A stretch of DNA of 64,000 bases from Sphingobacteriales bacterium (GCA_003963365.1 RXJG01000002.1:575722-639721); one strand, 5' to 3'; positions 28,139-37,438 are shown, numbered from the stretch's first letter. The notes: generated by a model not told the origin, from the sequence alone. Numbers and translations are program-made.

Positions 28139-29032
28139 CTAAAAATGATCATTTCCATTATCAGCAAAAAGACTACTGCTTAAATAACGATCACCCCGGT
28201 CACAAACAATAAAAACAATCACACCGCTTTTTAATTCTTTTGCCAGTTGAAATGCAGCTAAAGCAGCCCCACCACTGCTCATACCGGCAAAAATGGCCTC
28301 TTTCTTTGCTAAATCTCTTGCTGTTATTGTAGCCTCCTTTTGCGAAACATCAATCACTCTATCAACCCTGGATGGCTCAAATATTTTTGGTAAATATGCT
28401 GCAGGCCATCTTCTTATTCCGGGAATGGAAGAATCTTCAGTTGGCTGACAACCTATAATTTGTATATCAGCATTCTTTTCTTTAAAAAACCTTGAACAAC
28501 CCATAATTGTACCCGTTGTCCCCATTGAACTTACAAAATGGGTAATGCTTTGATTAGTGTCTCTCCAAATCTCCGGCCCCGTGGTTTTGTAATGGGCCAT
28601 ATAGTTATCGGGATTGGAGAATTGATTTAAAATGTAAAATTCACCAGTTGTTGCTTTTTCTTCAGCATAATCACGGCATTTTTCAATGCTTTCCAATAAT
28701 GTCACTTTTGCCCCGTATGCTTCCATCGTCAATGTACGTTCACGGGTACTGCTTGCCGGCATCACTAACTCAATCTCTAAATTATAAAGCCGGGCAATCA
28801 TAGCCAATGCTATACCAGTATTACCGCTGGTTGCTTCAATCAATTTCATACCGGGCTTAATATCGCCTCTTTCCAGTGCTGAACGTATCATATTTAATGC
28901 CGGCCGGTCTTTTACACTGCCCCCGGGGTTATCGCCTTCTAATTTTGCATAAATAGTAACATCAGGGTTGGGGTTGAGGTATTTTATTGATACCATCGGA
29001 GTATTTCCTACCAGGTCTAATATTGTTGCCAT
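28139..29032 (-). CDS. cysM: Cysteine synthase B (O-acetylserine sulfhydrylase)
   Basis: A 297-residue fold-type II PLP enzyme that makes cysteine from O-acetylserine and sulfide or thiosulfate. The PLP lysine is Lys41 in GGSVKDRPALNM. The substrate loop ATSGNTGIAL and the phosphate-binding MGTTGTIMG are intact. The short C-terminus and the KDRPALNMI wording resemble CysM more than CysK, but the two cannot be fully separated without a tree. The gene is alone on its transcript; a -7-like TAAATTTG lies about 20 bases before the ATG. Confidence 0.88.
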   Translation of the reverse strand: MATILDLVGNTPMVSIKYLNPNPDVTIYAKLEGDNPGGSVKDRPALNMIRSALERGDIKPGMKLIEATSGNTGIALAMIARLYNLEIELVMPASSTRERTLTMEAYGAKVTLLESIEKCRDYAEEKATTGEFYILNQFSNPDNYMAHYKTTGPEIWRDTNQSITHFVSSMGTTGTIMGCSRFFKEKNADIQIIGCQPTEDSSIPGIRRWPAAYLPKIFEPSRVDRVIDVSQKEATITARDLAKKEAIFAGMSSGGAALAAFQLAKELKSGVIVFIVCDRGDRYLSSSLFADNGNDHF

Positions 29033-29052
29033 GCTATTTTTTAAATAAGCAA

Positions 29053-29060
29053 CAAATTTA
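29053..29060 (-). promoter_or_regulatory. -7 promoter element of cysM
   Basis: TAAATTTG on the minus strand fully matches TAnnTTTG, 20 bases before the ATG. The upstream TTG is missing. Confidence 0.35.
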
Positions 29061-29150
29061 GCCCTCCCGGCTAACTCATGCTGTTAGTACAATTACAAAT
29101 TCCTCATTTAGTAAATGCCTTTTGAAAATGACCTTTTATAAAATTCCAGG

Positions 29151-29180
29151 TTGGGTGCAACGAAGCTTGTTCTTTCTTTG
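29151..29180 (+). promoter_or_regulatory. Promoter-like site before the Das-like sigma gene
   Basis: TTG (29151), 19 bp, then TTTCTTTG (29173-29180), which deviates from TAnnTTTG at one position. A start near 29185 would leave about 15 bases before the ATG at 29199. The TTG was not used as a start codon for this reason. Confidence 0.35.
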
Positions 29181-29198
29181 TCAGCATGTTTAACCATA

Positions 29199-29759
29199 AT
29201 GGACTATCAAAAATTAGTTAAGGATTGCCTGAAAGGTAATAGCGGGGCACAGAAACTGTTGTACGACACGTTTGCGGACAACATGATGGCTGTGTGTTAT
29301 CGCTATACCAAGTCGGTGACCGATGCGGAAGATGTATTGCAGGAAGGTTTTGTAAAAGTTTTCAGAAATCTGCACCAGTATCGTTCTGAAGGGGAACTTG
29401 GGGCATGGATAAGAAGGATAATGGTTAACTCAGCTTTAAACTACCTGAAAAAGAACAGGCACTACCAGGGCGAACTTTCTTTTTCAGATACCAGCTTACA
29501 CCCGGTTACAGAAGAAAATCCTGAAATGAAAATTACCGGGAAAGAACTCGCTGATTTAATCAGGCAATTACCAACCGGATACCAAACCATCTTTAACCTC
29601 CATGCAGTGGAAGGTTTTACACATGTGGAAATAGGGAAGCTGCTTGGAATAAATGAAGGTACATCCCGTAGTCAGTATGCAAGAGCAAGAGCATTACTGA
29701 TTACCTGGGTGGAAAAATTATATGAAGACAATAAATTAAAAACATATGCCGGCAAATGA
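29199..29759 (+). CDS. ECF sigma factor, Das-like partner of the transenvelope protein
   Basis: A 186-residue ECF sigma factor (from the ATG at 29199; an in-frame TTG sixteen codons upstream adds no family sequence). Region 2 covers about 15-85 (EDVLQEGFVKVFRNLHQYR, GAWIRRIMVNSALNYL) and region 4 about 115-175 (HVEIGKLLGINEGTSRSQYARARALL). Its last 14 bases overlap the next gene, whose product has the layout of a dual membrane-spanning anti-sigma factor. It should therefore be held inactive by that protein and released by an envelope signal. It is closely similar to the sigma factor at 11086, pointing to duplication. Confidence 0.9.
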   Translation: MDYQKLVKDCLKGNSGAQKLLYDTFADNMMAVCYRYTKSVTDAEDVLQEGFVKVFRNLHQYRSEGELGAWIRRIMVNSALNYLKKNRHYQGELSFSDTSLHPVTEENPEMKITGKELADLIRQLPTGYQTIFNLHAVEGFTHVEIGKLLGINEGTSRSQYARARALLITWVEKLYEDNKLKTYAGK

Positions 29760-31293
29760 TTTTGAAAAACAGGCTAAACAGTTGCTGGACGAAGTGAATA
29801 TCCGTCCTAATGAGCAGGTATGGATTGAGGTGGAAAAACGCATCCGTGAAAAAAAACGGAGACGGTGGTTTATTATTTTTCCATTGATGGCTGGCTTAAT
29901 GCTGGGTGGTTATTTTATATTACAACAAAACGGTGCCGGAAGGGATAAAATAGAAACTGGTACTATAACTAATAATGCTTTAAATAGGCCTGGTGAAAAT
30001 AGGAACGATTCAGATAAAAAACAAAAAGAAACAGTTACTGTTACCAATAATGCAAAACTGGAAGAGACAAAGCTGAAAGATGAGAACAAGCAAATAGAAA
30101 AGGCAAAATCTATAAATAATGTTCAGCAAAAGAAAGAACTAGTACAAAAGCCGGTTGCTGCAAATGAAAAAGTAAAGAAATTGCAAGCTGTTAATAACAA
30201 AATTAGCTCAAAAGAAAATGTTGCAGGAACTAACCGCCAAAAGAAATTAACGATTACCCCTGCTAATGATATTTCTCAAACAGTTGATCCGGGAAAAGAT
30301 GACTCTGAAAAGAAGCTGGTGGATGCAAATACAGAAGCAACTTCCCAACCGTCAACTGAAAACCAGGGTAGTGATAATCTCGTTAAAGAAAATAAAATTG
30401 CAGAATCTAAATTGACAGGAGATGAAATTTTAAAGCCATCAGTAAAGGTTGATTCTACGATTACGGAAAATAAACTTACAACTAATACAATTATAAAGAT
30501 CGACTCTTCGCTTTCTGCGGTAAAAGCATTGACTGATAAAAAAGTTAAACAGGGAAAAAATAAATGGAAATTAGGAGTAATGTTTAATGCAGGGGTATCA
30601 AATGTAAGTAACAGGTTTTTTTCTTTGGACCTTAATAAGAATAATGAAGATAAAGCTTTTTCAAATCTTTCTACCGGAGGTCCTGCTCCTTCAACCTATT
30701 ATTATCCTTCTGCTAATTACAAAGCGTTTGCTTTCCAGGCAGGAGCATTTGTACAAAAGGGAATAGGTAAAAGAAGTATCATTTCTGCCGGCTTAAATTA
30801 TTCTTTGTATCAAACTAAAATAAAAACGGGAAATTTTATTTATGCAAGTAATGTACAGGCATCAAACACTAATTTCTATGCGAATGTTAGACCGGGTAAT
30901 GGTACCACTGGAAATATTGACTATTATTCAAAACTACAATACATTGAATTACCAGTTAACTACGCTATGAGATTAACCCGCAACAATAAAATCCCTCTTT
31001 ACTGGAATGGTGGTATTTCAGCAGGATTATTGTTGGCATCTAATTACCTGCATTACGATACTGCCAGCCAGGGAATTTATTTTAAGGATAATAGTTTGTT
31101 GCGCAAAGCTTCATTTAATATCCAAACCGGGTTTGGCTTTACGCTGGCATCAAATTCAAAAACTCCATTAACTATCGGCCCCTGTGTTCAGTTTGGTATA
31201 ACAGATATACTAAAGAAAGATTCAGACAAACGTTTTGTTGTTTTTGGTGGATTGAAAATGCAAATGCTGCTGCCCGGTAAGAAGAATAAGTAA
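29746..31293 (+). CDS. Candidate dual membrane-spanning anti-sigma factor (Dma-like)
   Basis: A 515-residue protein with an unusual layout. Residues 1-40 are a basic cytosolic head with RPNEQVWIEVEKRI (20-33), like the repeated motif of the protein at 10191. Residues 41-60 are one hydrophobic helix (WFIIFPLMAGLMLGGYFILQ). Residues 61-272 are a K/N/E-rich, low-complexity linker, long enough to cross the periplasm. Residues 273-515 give about eight amphipathic strands (KWKLGVMFNAGV, AFQAGAFVQKGI, LQYIELPVNYAMRL, VVFGGLKMQML), an outer-membrane barrel of the PorT/OMP_b-brl type. It overlaps the sigma gene by 14 bp. The layout matches the Dma proteins known to control a sigma factor and vesicle formation in Bacteroides thetaiotaomicron; the function here is inferred. 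Confidence 0.7.
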   Translation: MPANDFEKQAKQLLDEVNIRPNEQVWIEVEKRIREKKRRRWFIIFPLMAGLMLGGYFILQQNGAGRDKIETGTITNNALNRPGENRNDSDKKQKETVTVTNNAKLEETKLKDENKQIEKAKSINNVQQKKELVQKPVAANEKVKKLQAVNNKISSKENVAGTNRQKKLTITPANDISQTVDPGKDDSEKKLVDANTEATSQPSTENQGSDNLVKENKIAESKLTGDEILKPSVKVDSTITENKLTTNTIIKIDSSLSAVKALTDKKVKQGKNKWKLGVMFNAGVSNVSNRFFSLDLNKNNEDKAFSNLSTGGPAPSTYYYPSANYKAFAFQAGAFVQKGIGKRSIISAGLNYSLYQTKIKTGNFIYASNVQASNTNFYANVRPGNGTTGNIDYYSKLQYIELPVNYAMRLTRNNKIPLYWNGGISAGLLLASNYLHYDTASQGIYFKDNSLLRKASFNIQTGFGFTLASNSKTPLTIGPCVQFGITDILKKDSDKRFVVFGGLKMQMLLPGKKNK

Positions 31294-31307
31294 ACGAAGA
31301 TTATTTG

Positions 31308-32234
31308 TTACTGAATGAATTTTAAATTTCTTTTAATACCACTAAACTTAGTTCGTTTAATAGGAGAGTTCCGAAATATTTCTTTAAACGATTCTTCAGT
31401 TAGCTCTTCCCAATCGGAAGTTGAAAAATTTAATACTTCAGGAATGGGAGTAAACTCAACTTCATTGGTAGGTTTGCTGAAACGGTTCCACGGGCACACA
31501 TCCTGGCAGGCATCACAACCAAACATCCAGTTGTCAAATTTACCTTTCATATCATCAGGGATAAGAGCATCTTTTAATTCAATTGTGAAATAAGAAATAC
31601 ATTTACTTCCATCCACAACTTTATCTGGTAATATTGCCCCTGTTGGACAGGTGTCAATACAACGGGTACAAGTACCACAGTAATCTTTCGCATAAGCATC
31701 ATCATATTCCAGTTCTATGTCAACAATTAAAGTTGCAATAAAAAAGAAAGAGCCATTTTGTTTCGTTATTAAATTCCCATTCTTCCCAATCCACCCCAAT
31801 CCGCTGTTCACCGCCCAGCTTCTTTCTAACACTGGTGCACTGTCAACAAAGCCACGCCCCGTTATTTCACCAATATTTTCCTTAATGAGTTGCAATAACT
31901 TTTTTAGCTTGTTTCTTATTACTTCATGGTAATCTTTTCCGTAGGCATATTTTGAAATTCTAATTGAAGACTTTTGTTGCTGTGCAGGATAATAATTAAG
32001 CAACAAAGTAATTACTGATTTTGCACCCGGAACCAGTTTAGCCGGATCTACCCGCATATCAAAATAATTTTCCATATAAAGCATTTGTCCATGCATGCTT
32101 TTATTCAGCCAATGCTCTAATCTTTTTGCATCAGCATCAAGATGCCTGGCTTTGGCAATACCACAGTAGGAAAATCCAAGGTTTGCGGCTTGTTGTTTTA
32201 TGAAAATTGTATTGTTGATATTTTTTCTATTAAT
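31308..32234 (-). CDS. queG: Epoxyqueuosine reductase, start codon unclear
   Basis: Cobalamin-dependent iron-sulfur enzyme that makes queuosine at the wobble base of four tRNAs. The two cluster motifs [12 protein letters not shown] and [11 protein letters not shown] are intact, with GWIGKNGN and [12 protein letters not shown]. The first ATG (32096) would give only 262 residues and remove the conserved N-terminal part. The frame continues upstream to 32234 and reads as a good family N-terminus ([19 protein letters not shown] ... [13 protein letters not shown]), about 308 residues in all. This stretch has no ATG, GTG or TTG: either an ATT starts translation, or one extra T near 32233 broke an original ATG (at 32236-32238). 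Confidence 0.85.
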   Translation of the reverse strand: MNRKNINNTIFIKQQAANLGFSYCGIAKARHLDADAKRLEHWLNKSMHGQMLYMENYFDMRVDPAKLVPGAKSVITLLLNYYPAQQQKSSIRISKYAYGKDYHEVIRNKLKKLLQLIKENIGEITGRGFVDSAPVLERSWAVNSGLGWIGKNGNLITKQNGSFFFIATLIVDIELEYDDAYAKDYCGTCTRCIDTCPTGAILPDKVVDGSKCISYFTIELKDALIPDDMKGKFDNWMFGCDACQDVCPWNRFSKPTNEVEFTPIPEVLNFSTSDWEELTEESFKEIFRNSPIKRTKFSGIKRNLKFIQ

Positions 32235-32318
32235 TCATTTATAAAAAACAAAATCTTTATATTTATAACTGCAATGTAATACCTCGTCACTTAATTTATA
32301 AACCAAAATCTATATAAG

Positions 32319-34343
32319 ATGAAATTAGGCCAAATCATCTGTATTGCCTTTCTATTACAGATTTTTAGTACAAGTGTATTCTCCCAGGAAAAATTAAATG
32401 TTAAGTACGGTAAAGTTACCCCACAGGATTTTACAGTTAAAAACCCGGTTGTGGATAGCTCTACAGAAGCAGTGGTAATCGCTGATGTGGGAAGCTCGGA
32501 ATTTGTAGGAAACAGGAAAGCAGGATTTTCCATTGTGTTTAAAAGATTTACCCGCATTCTTATTCTTGATAAAAAAGGTATTGATGCAGCTACAGTTGAA
32601 ATTCCACTATATGTTAGCGGCACCAGGGAGGAAAAAATTGAAAATCTGAAAGGGCATACTTACAACCTTGAAAATGGAAATATAGTAGAAACTAAATTGG
32701 AAAACGAATCTATTTTCAAAGAAAAAAGGAGTAAAAAAATTAGTGTGAGAAAATTTACAATGCCAGCTGTTAAACCAGGATCAATTATTGAATACACCTA
32801 CACCCTTCAATCCGATTTTATTTTCAACTTGCAGCCCTGGGAGTTTCAGGGCGAATATCCAAGACTTTGGAGTGAATACCAGGTAGAGATACCTGAATAC
32901 TTCCGTTATTTATACCTGTCACAGGGGTCAAAAGATTTCTTTGTTAAGAAAAGTGATACCGAAAAAAGAAAATGGTATATTACTTTTGGTGCTAACTCAA
33001 CTGAAGCAAGCCAAACAGAATCGCTTGAAGGGTATGCTACCATAGATAAATGGGTAATGAAAGAGCTGCCGGCATTAAAAGAAGAGCCTTATACCTCTAC
33101 AATCGATAATCATATTTCGAAAATAGAATTCCAACTCGCTTCGGTTCAATATCCAAACCAACCACTTGACCTTGTTATGAACTCATGGGATAAAGCCATG
33201 ACTGAATTAATGCAAAGCGAAGATTTTGGAAACACACTTAATCATCCCAATAACTGGCTGGATGATGATTTGAAAGTTATAACCAAAGGCGCCACAACGG
33301 CTACTGACAAAGCAAAATTAATTTACCAGTATGTAAAAAATAATTTTACAGCAACCAGCAGGTACGGTTTGTTTTTAAATGATAATATAAAAACAATATT
33401 TAAAAACAAACATGGTAACGTGGCAGAGATAAATCTATTGCTTATAACTATGCTGTTACATGAAAATATTAAAGCCTACCCGGTAATTTTAAGTACAAAA
33501 AACCATGGTTATACAAGTGAATTGTATCCTATTCTGGATAAATATAATTATGTTATCTGTTATGCAGAAATAGATAAGAAAGAGGTATTACTGGATGCAT
33601 CTAATCCGGCGCTGGGCTTTGGTCAGCTGCACTGGAAATGTTATAATGGCCAATGCAGGATTGTTGATCCCAAAAATCCATCTCCTGTACTGTTAGATGC
33701 CGATTCGTTAAAAGAAAAGAAATTTACCATGATTACTATTGGCAATGATGATAAAACTGGTTGGGGAGGTAATCTGGCAAGTACTTGTGGAATGTATGAA
33801 TCAATTACCATTAAAGATCAGGTGGCAGACAAAGGCGAGGATGAATATTTCAAAAAATTACGGTCGGCTTACACCTATGATTTGAAAATGTACAACCAGG
33901 GAATTGATTCATTAAAAAAAGATGGTGAGCCGGTTAATGTGCACTATGATTTTGATATCCCTGTTAATAAAGAGGATGATATTATATATCTTAATCCGCT
34001 AATGGGGGAAGGCTTTAAAGAAAATCCATTTAAGTCCGCCAACAGAAAATATCCTGTTGAAATGCCTTACGCCAGTGATGTGACAATTGTGGCAAATATT
34101 GATGCCCCGCAGGGTTATGTTGTGGATGAAATTCCAAAATCAGCAAAAGTTAATTATAATGAAGATGAGGGACTATTTGAATATATCATTGCAAAAACTT
34201 CCGAAGAAACTGTTCAGCTCCGGTGCAGAATAAAAATTGGTAAAGCCAATTTTAAACCAGAAGAATACCAAACACTCAGGGATTTTTATGCCTACATAGT
34301 TAAAAAACAGGCGGAGCCTGTTGTATTTAAGAAGAAACCATAA
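32319..34343 (+). CDS. DUF3857 protein with degenerate transglutaminase-like domain
   Basis: A 674-residue exported protein (signal peptide to about residue 23, ending VFSQ). Residues 60-290 are the DUF3857 beta domain, about 300-450 a transglutaminase-like fold, the rest a C-terminal DUF3858-like beta domain. Aligned with its neighbours, the catalytic Cys is replaced by Val368 (KHGNVAEIN) and the His by Tyr411 (KYNYVIC), while the Asp in LLDASNP stays. It should therefore be a non-catalytic, binding or scaffold protein. It is paired with an intact relative that starts 2 bp after its stop, so the two are surely co-translated. Confidence 0.8.
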   Translation: MKLGQIICIAFLLQIFSTSVFSQEKLNVKYGKVTPQDFTVKNPVVDSSTEAVVIADVGSSEFVGNRKAGFSIVFKRFTRILILDKKGIDAATVEIPLYVSGTREEKIENLKGHTYNLENGNIVETKLENESIFKEKRSKKISVRKFTMPAVKPGSIIEYTYTLQSDFIFNLQPWEFQGEYPRLWSEYQVEIPEYFRYLYLSQGSKDFFVKKSDTEKRKWYITFGANSTEASQTESLEGYATIDKWVMKELPALKEEPYTSTIDNHISKIEFQLASVQYPNQPLDLVMNSWDKAMTELMQSEDFGNTLNHPNNWLDDDLKVITKGATTATDKAKLIYQYVKNNFTATSRYGLFLNDNIKTIFKNKHGNVAEINLLLITMLLHENIKAYPVILSTKNHGYTSELYPILDKYNYVICYAEIDKKEVLLDASNPALGFGQLHWKCYNGQCRIVDPKNPSPVLLDADSLKEKKFTMITIGNDDKTGWGGNLASTCGMYESITIKDQVADKGEDEYFKKLRSAYTYDLKMYNQGIDSLKKDGEPVNVHYDFDIPVNKEDDIIYLNPLMGEGFKENPFKSANRKYPVEMPYASDVTIVANIDAPQGYVVDEIPKSAKVNYNEDEGLFEYIIAKTSEETVQLRCRIKIGKANFKPEEYQTLRDFYAYIVKKQAEPVVFKKKP

Positions 34344-34345
34344 AT

Positions 34346-36244
34346 ATGAAATACCTTTTTATATCCCTGTTACTCCTTATACTTTCTTCAGCTGAAGCCC
34401 AGAACTTTAGTTGTTTATTTATTCCCGACTCACTTAAAAAAGGTGCAGATGTAGTAAAACGTTATGAAGAATACGTGGTAGAAATAAAAGATCCCGGAAA
34501 AGCCAGAATATATGAAAGACATGTTTATTCTATTTTAAACAATAATGCGGGGCATTGGGCTAAATACAAAACATACTACGATAATTTTACCAATATTAAT
34601 AGCGTATCAGGTGTGCTATATGATTTTTTGGGTAAAGAAGTAAAACATCTCAAGAAAAAAGACTGGCAGGATATGAGTGTATATGACGGAATTAGCCTGG
34701 CTAATGATGACAGAGTTAAAGTAAATGAATTTTTTTACAATAACTATCCTTTTACGGTTGATTACGAGGAGGAAGATGAAAAAGACGGGATTATGAGTAT
34801 TACCAGTTGGTTTCCTGTATCGGATTATGGAATGTCAGTTGAGTATAGTAAATACACAATAATTGCTCCGGCAAGCTATGAAATCAGGTACAAAGCTTTT
34901 AATTATTCAACTTCCCCTGTCATTACAGAAAAGGACGGGAAGAAAGTATATACATGGGAATTAAAAAATATAAAGGCATATAAGGAAGAGGAAGGTGCTC
35001 CTAACCTTTTTGAGATTGCTCCTAATATACAAATCGCCCCATCTGACCTCGAGGTGGAAGGCTACAAAGGAAATATGTCGACCTGGATAAATTTTGGAAA
35101 ATTTATCAATCAATTAGTAGCAGGCAAAGACCAATTGCCTGCCGAAATAAAAACAAAGGTTCATGATATTACAGATCATTTGAGCTCTGAAAAAGAGAAA
35201 GTGTTTGCGCTATACGATTTTATGCAAAAAAATACCCATTATATAAGTATACAATTGGGCATAGGCGGCTGGCAGCCTTTTGATGCTAGCTTTGTGGCAG
35301 ATAAGAAATATGGTGACTGCAAAGCATTATCAAATTACATGGTGGCTTTGCTTAAAGAAGCCGGTGTAAAAGCAAAATATGTATTGATACGATCTGGCGA
35401 AGATGCGCCTTCCCTGATGGAAGATTTTTCCTGCAATCAATTTAATCATGCAGTTTCCTGTGTACCTATGGGAAAAGATACGATTTGGCTGGAGTGCACC
35501 AGTCAGACAGAATCTCCTGGTTTTATGGGAAGTTTTACAGGAAACCGGAGGGCAGTTATAATTGATGAAGATGGAGGACATATTGTAAGTACTCCAAGGT
35601 ATACAACAAAAGAAAATGTGAAATCATCAGTTATTAATGCAGTTATTAGCAACGAAGGTTTACTGGACGCAACAATTAAAACGCAATATTCAGGAATTGA
35701 GCAAGAACTGCCACATGCATTAATGAATGAAGCTTCCAGAGATTATAGAGAGAAATATTTGAATAAAATGCTCAAACTGCCGTCATATGAAGTATTAAGT
35801 AATGATTATAGCCAACAAAAGGGAATACTTCCGGTTGTTAATGAAGATTTACACATAAAAGCAACCGGGTATGCATCAATTACGGGCAGAAGATTATTCA
35901 TAAACCCAAATATTTTTAGTGGCAGTTCAGAGAAGTTAATACCGGATTCATCCAGAAAATATGATTATATAGTCAATCGTTGTTTTACACATATAGATTC
36001 AGTTGTTATTATCATACCAGATGGGTACAAACCTGAAAGTGTGCCCAGGGAAATTGATTTAGACACTAAGTTTGGTAAATACCAATGTTCTGTAAAAATA
36101 AATGGCAACCAGGTGATTTATTTCAGGAGAAACATACAAAACAAAGGCAGGTATTCTCCCTCTGAATATAATGAACTTGTAAAATTTTTTGATCAAATTT
36201 ATAAGGCTGACCGGGCAAAGGTAGTATTGGTAAAACAGGAATAG
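34346..36244 (+). CDS. DUF3857/transglutaminase-like protein, catalytic type
   Basis: A 632-residue exported protein (signal peptide to about residue 18, ending AEAQ). DUF3857 spans about 60-240, the transglutaminase-like core about 270-400, and a beta domain closes the protein (ending KVVLVKQE). The core keeps Cys325 (YGDCKALSNYM) and His368 (FNHAVSC). The third position is Glu383 in WLECTSQ, where classical enzymes have Asp; this wording is common in the family. It may cross-link, cleave or amidate peptides in the periplasm; no substrate is known. It starts 2 bp after the degenerate paralogue. Confidence 0.82.
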   Translation: MKYLFISLLLLILSSAEAQNFSCLFIPDSLKKGADVVKRYEEYVVEIKDPGKARIYERHVYSILNNNAGHWAKYKTYYDNFTNINSVSGVLYDFLGKEVKHLKKKDWQDMSVYDGISLANDDRVKVNEFFYNNYPFTVDYEEEDEKDGIMSITSWFPVSDYGMSVEYSKYTIIAPASYEIRYKAFNYSTSPVITEKDGKKVYTWELKNIKAYKEEEGAPNLFEIAPNIQIAPSDLEVEGYKGNMSTWINFGKFINQLVAGKDQLPAEIKTKVHDITDHLSSEKEKVFALYDFMQKNTHYISIQLGIGGWQPFDASFVADKKYGDCKALSNYMVALLKEAGVKAKYVLIRSGEDAPSLMEDFSCNQFNHAVSCVPMGKDTIWLECTSQTESPGFMGSFTGNRRAVIIDEDGGHIVSTPRYTTKENVKSSVINAVISNEGLLDATIKTQYSGIEQELPHALMNEASRDYREKYLNKMLKLPSYEVLSNDYSQQKGILPVVNEDLHIKATGYASITGRRLFINPNIFSGSSEKLIPDSSRKYDYIVNRCFTHIDSVVIIIPDGYKPESVPREIDLDTKFGKYQCSVKINGNQVIYFRRNIQNKGRYSPSEYNELVKFFDQIYKADRAKVVLVKQE

Positions 36245-36252
36245 CAGGGTAG

Positions 36253-36603
36253 TTATTTATCTTCTAAATGCAGTTTATGAAAGAACCGGTGCACAGCCGG
36301 AGCCAGTATATAGCCAATGCTTGTAATAAAGATTACACCACTGAATAAAGCATACAATGAAGAAAATATTTTCCCCCATGGTTCTTTAATATCAGTTACC
36401 ACCGGGCCCATTCCGCTTAGTATCATAGAAGCATTGTGAAATGCATCATACCAGTCGGGGTTTTTGCTGATGCTGTAATAATATCCAATGGTACCAATAG
36501 CCAGCATAAAGATTATAATCATTGCTGACCATCCAATATTATTTACAATCCTTTTGTAATAAGTCTTTTTAGAAGCAAGAGGTTGCCGCTTATGTTCGTA
36601 CAT
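36253..36603 (-). CDS. Two-helix membrane protein resembling a K+ channel pore module
   Basis: A 116-residue protein with helices at about 23-46 and 79-102 and a re-entrant-looking segment between them. Order and wording (DWYDAFHNASMILSGMGP, then PWGKIFSSLYALFSGVIFI) follow the helix-pore-helix layout of two-helix potassium channels (Ion_trans_2). The selectivity filter TVGYG is absent; SGMGP stands at that place. It could be a divergent channel with other ion choice or a non-conducting relative. A long amphipathic tail (HRFFHKLHLEDK) ends the protein. The gene starts 4 bp after the stop of the outer-membrane protein gene upstream, so they form an operon. Confidence 0.6.
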   Translation of the reverse strand: MYEHKRQPLASKKTYYKRIVNNIGWSAMIIIFMLAIGTIGYYYSISKNPDWYDAFHNASMILSGMGPVVTDIKEPWGKIFSSLYALFSGVIFITSIGYILAPAVHRFFHKLHLEDK

Positions 36604-36607
36604 ACTT

Positions 36608-37408
36608 TCAGTTTATATCAAAACCAAAAGTAGCAATAAGTTCGAAGTAGCCAATTTTATGAGATGCCCTGTTACCTTTATCAGTAGTTGTATTTGTTAA
36701 TGCATTGATGTAATGAACAAACCCTGATTTAACAGTTGTTTCAATAAAAAATGTTTTGAATGGGTAAAACCTTGAGCCGCCTTCTGCACTGATATTATAA
36801 CCGGCAATATGAAAATCATTATTGAGGCGGTTGCCCCTCCATGTAAAGTCAGTTCGTGGGATATTGAAGCCGGCACCGGCCTTCCAAATATAAGTAAAGA
36901 GCGGGCGGTTGCCTGATGCTGTTTTTTTCAGTGTGTGCTGCTCCACATAGTTAAAATGTAACCAGTTGGCTCCATCGGTGTGTTCAAAGTGCAAAAATGA
37001 TTTTGGATCAAGTACCATGTCCTGGTCTACATTTACACCGTCTATCCGGCCTTTTACATGGGCAGTTTGCCCATCGGTTACTATATACTTCGCATGGTCA
37101 AAATTTATTTCAAATGCTTTGGTATGCGATTTATTAAGATAAAACCCTATGCGGTAATTGTATTGGGGTATAGAAATTTGACCGGGCTCACTTATAATGG
37201 CATCATAATCTCTTTTATCATGCGCCTTTACGTTATAAATCCTGAAATTATCACCGTTAGCCATTCTGAAATGGAGGGTGCTGCGGGTGTACCATTCTGT
37301 ATTATAACCCCATTGCAGGTAAATGCCTTTAATAAGCTTGCCTTCTTTTTTTTGTGCCAATAAACTGTACGAAATTAACAGCACACAGGGGAGGAAAAAT
37401 TTTTTCAT
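36608..37408 (-). CDS. Hypothetical outer-membrane protein
   Basis: A 266-residue protein with a signal peptide (about 1-18, ending LLAQ). After that, tyrosine/phenylalanine-rich alternating strands (IYLQWGYNTEWYTRSTLHF, YRIGFYLNKS, FFIETTVKSGFVHY, IATFGFDIN) point to an outer-membrane barrel or a beta-rich surface protein. The family is not one I can name with confidence. It is followed after 4 bp by the channel-like gene. Confidence 0.65.
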   Translation of the reverse strand: MKKFFLPCVLLISYSLLAQKKEGKLIKGIYLQWGYNTEWYTRSTLHFRMANGDNFRIYNVKAHDKRDYDAIISEPGQISIPQYNYRIGFYLNKSHTKAFEINFDHAKYIVTDGQTAHVKGRIDGVNVDQDMVLDPKSFLHFEHTDGANWLHFNYVEQHTLKKTASGNRPLFTYIWKAGAGFNIPRTDFTWRGNRLNNDFHIAGYNISAEGGSRFYPFKTFFIETTVKSGFVHYINALTNTTTDKGNRASHKIGYFELIATFGFDIN

Positions 37409-37438
37409 GGCGCAAAAATAATAAATTGCGCTTACTCG

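Noticed and set aside
29151-29198. Longer start (TTG) for the sigma gene at 29199
   Set aside because: The extra 16 residues do not look like sigma sequence, and the TTG fits better as the upstream promoter element with a 19-bp spacer.
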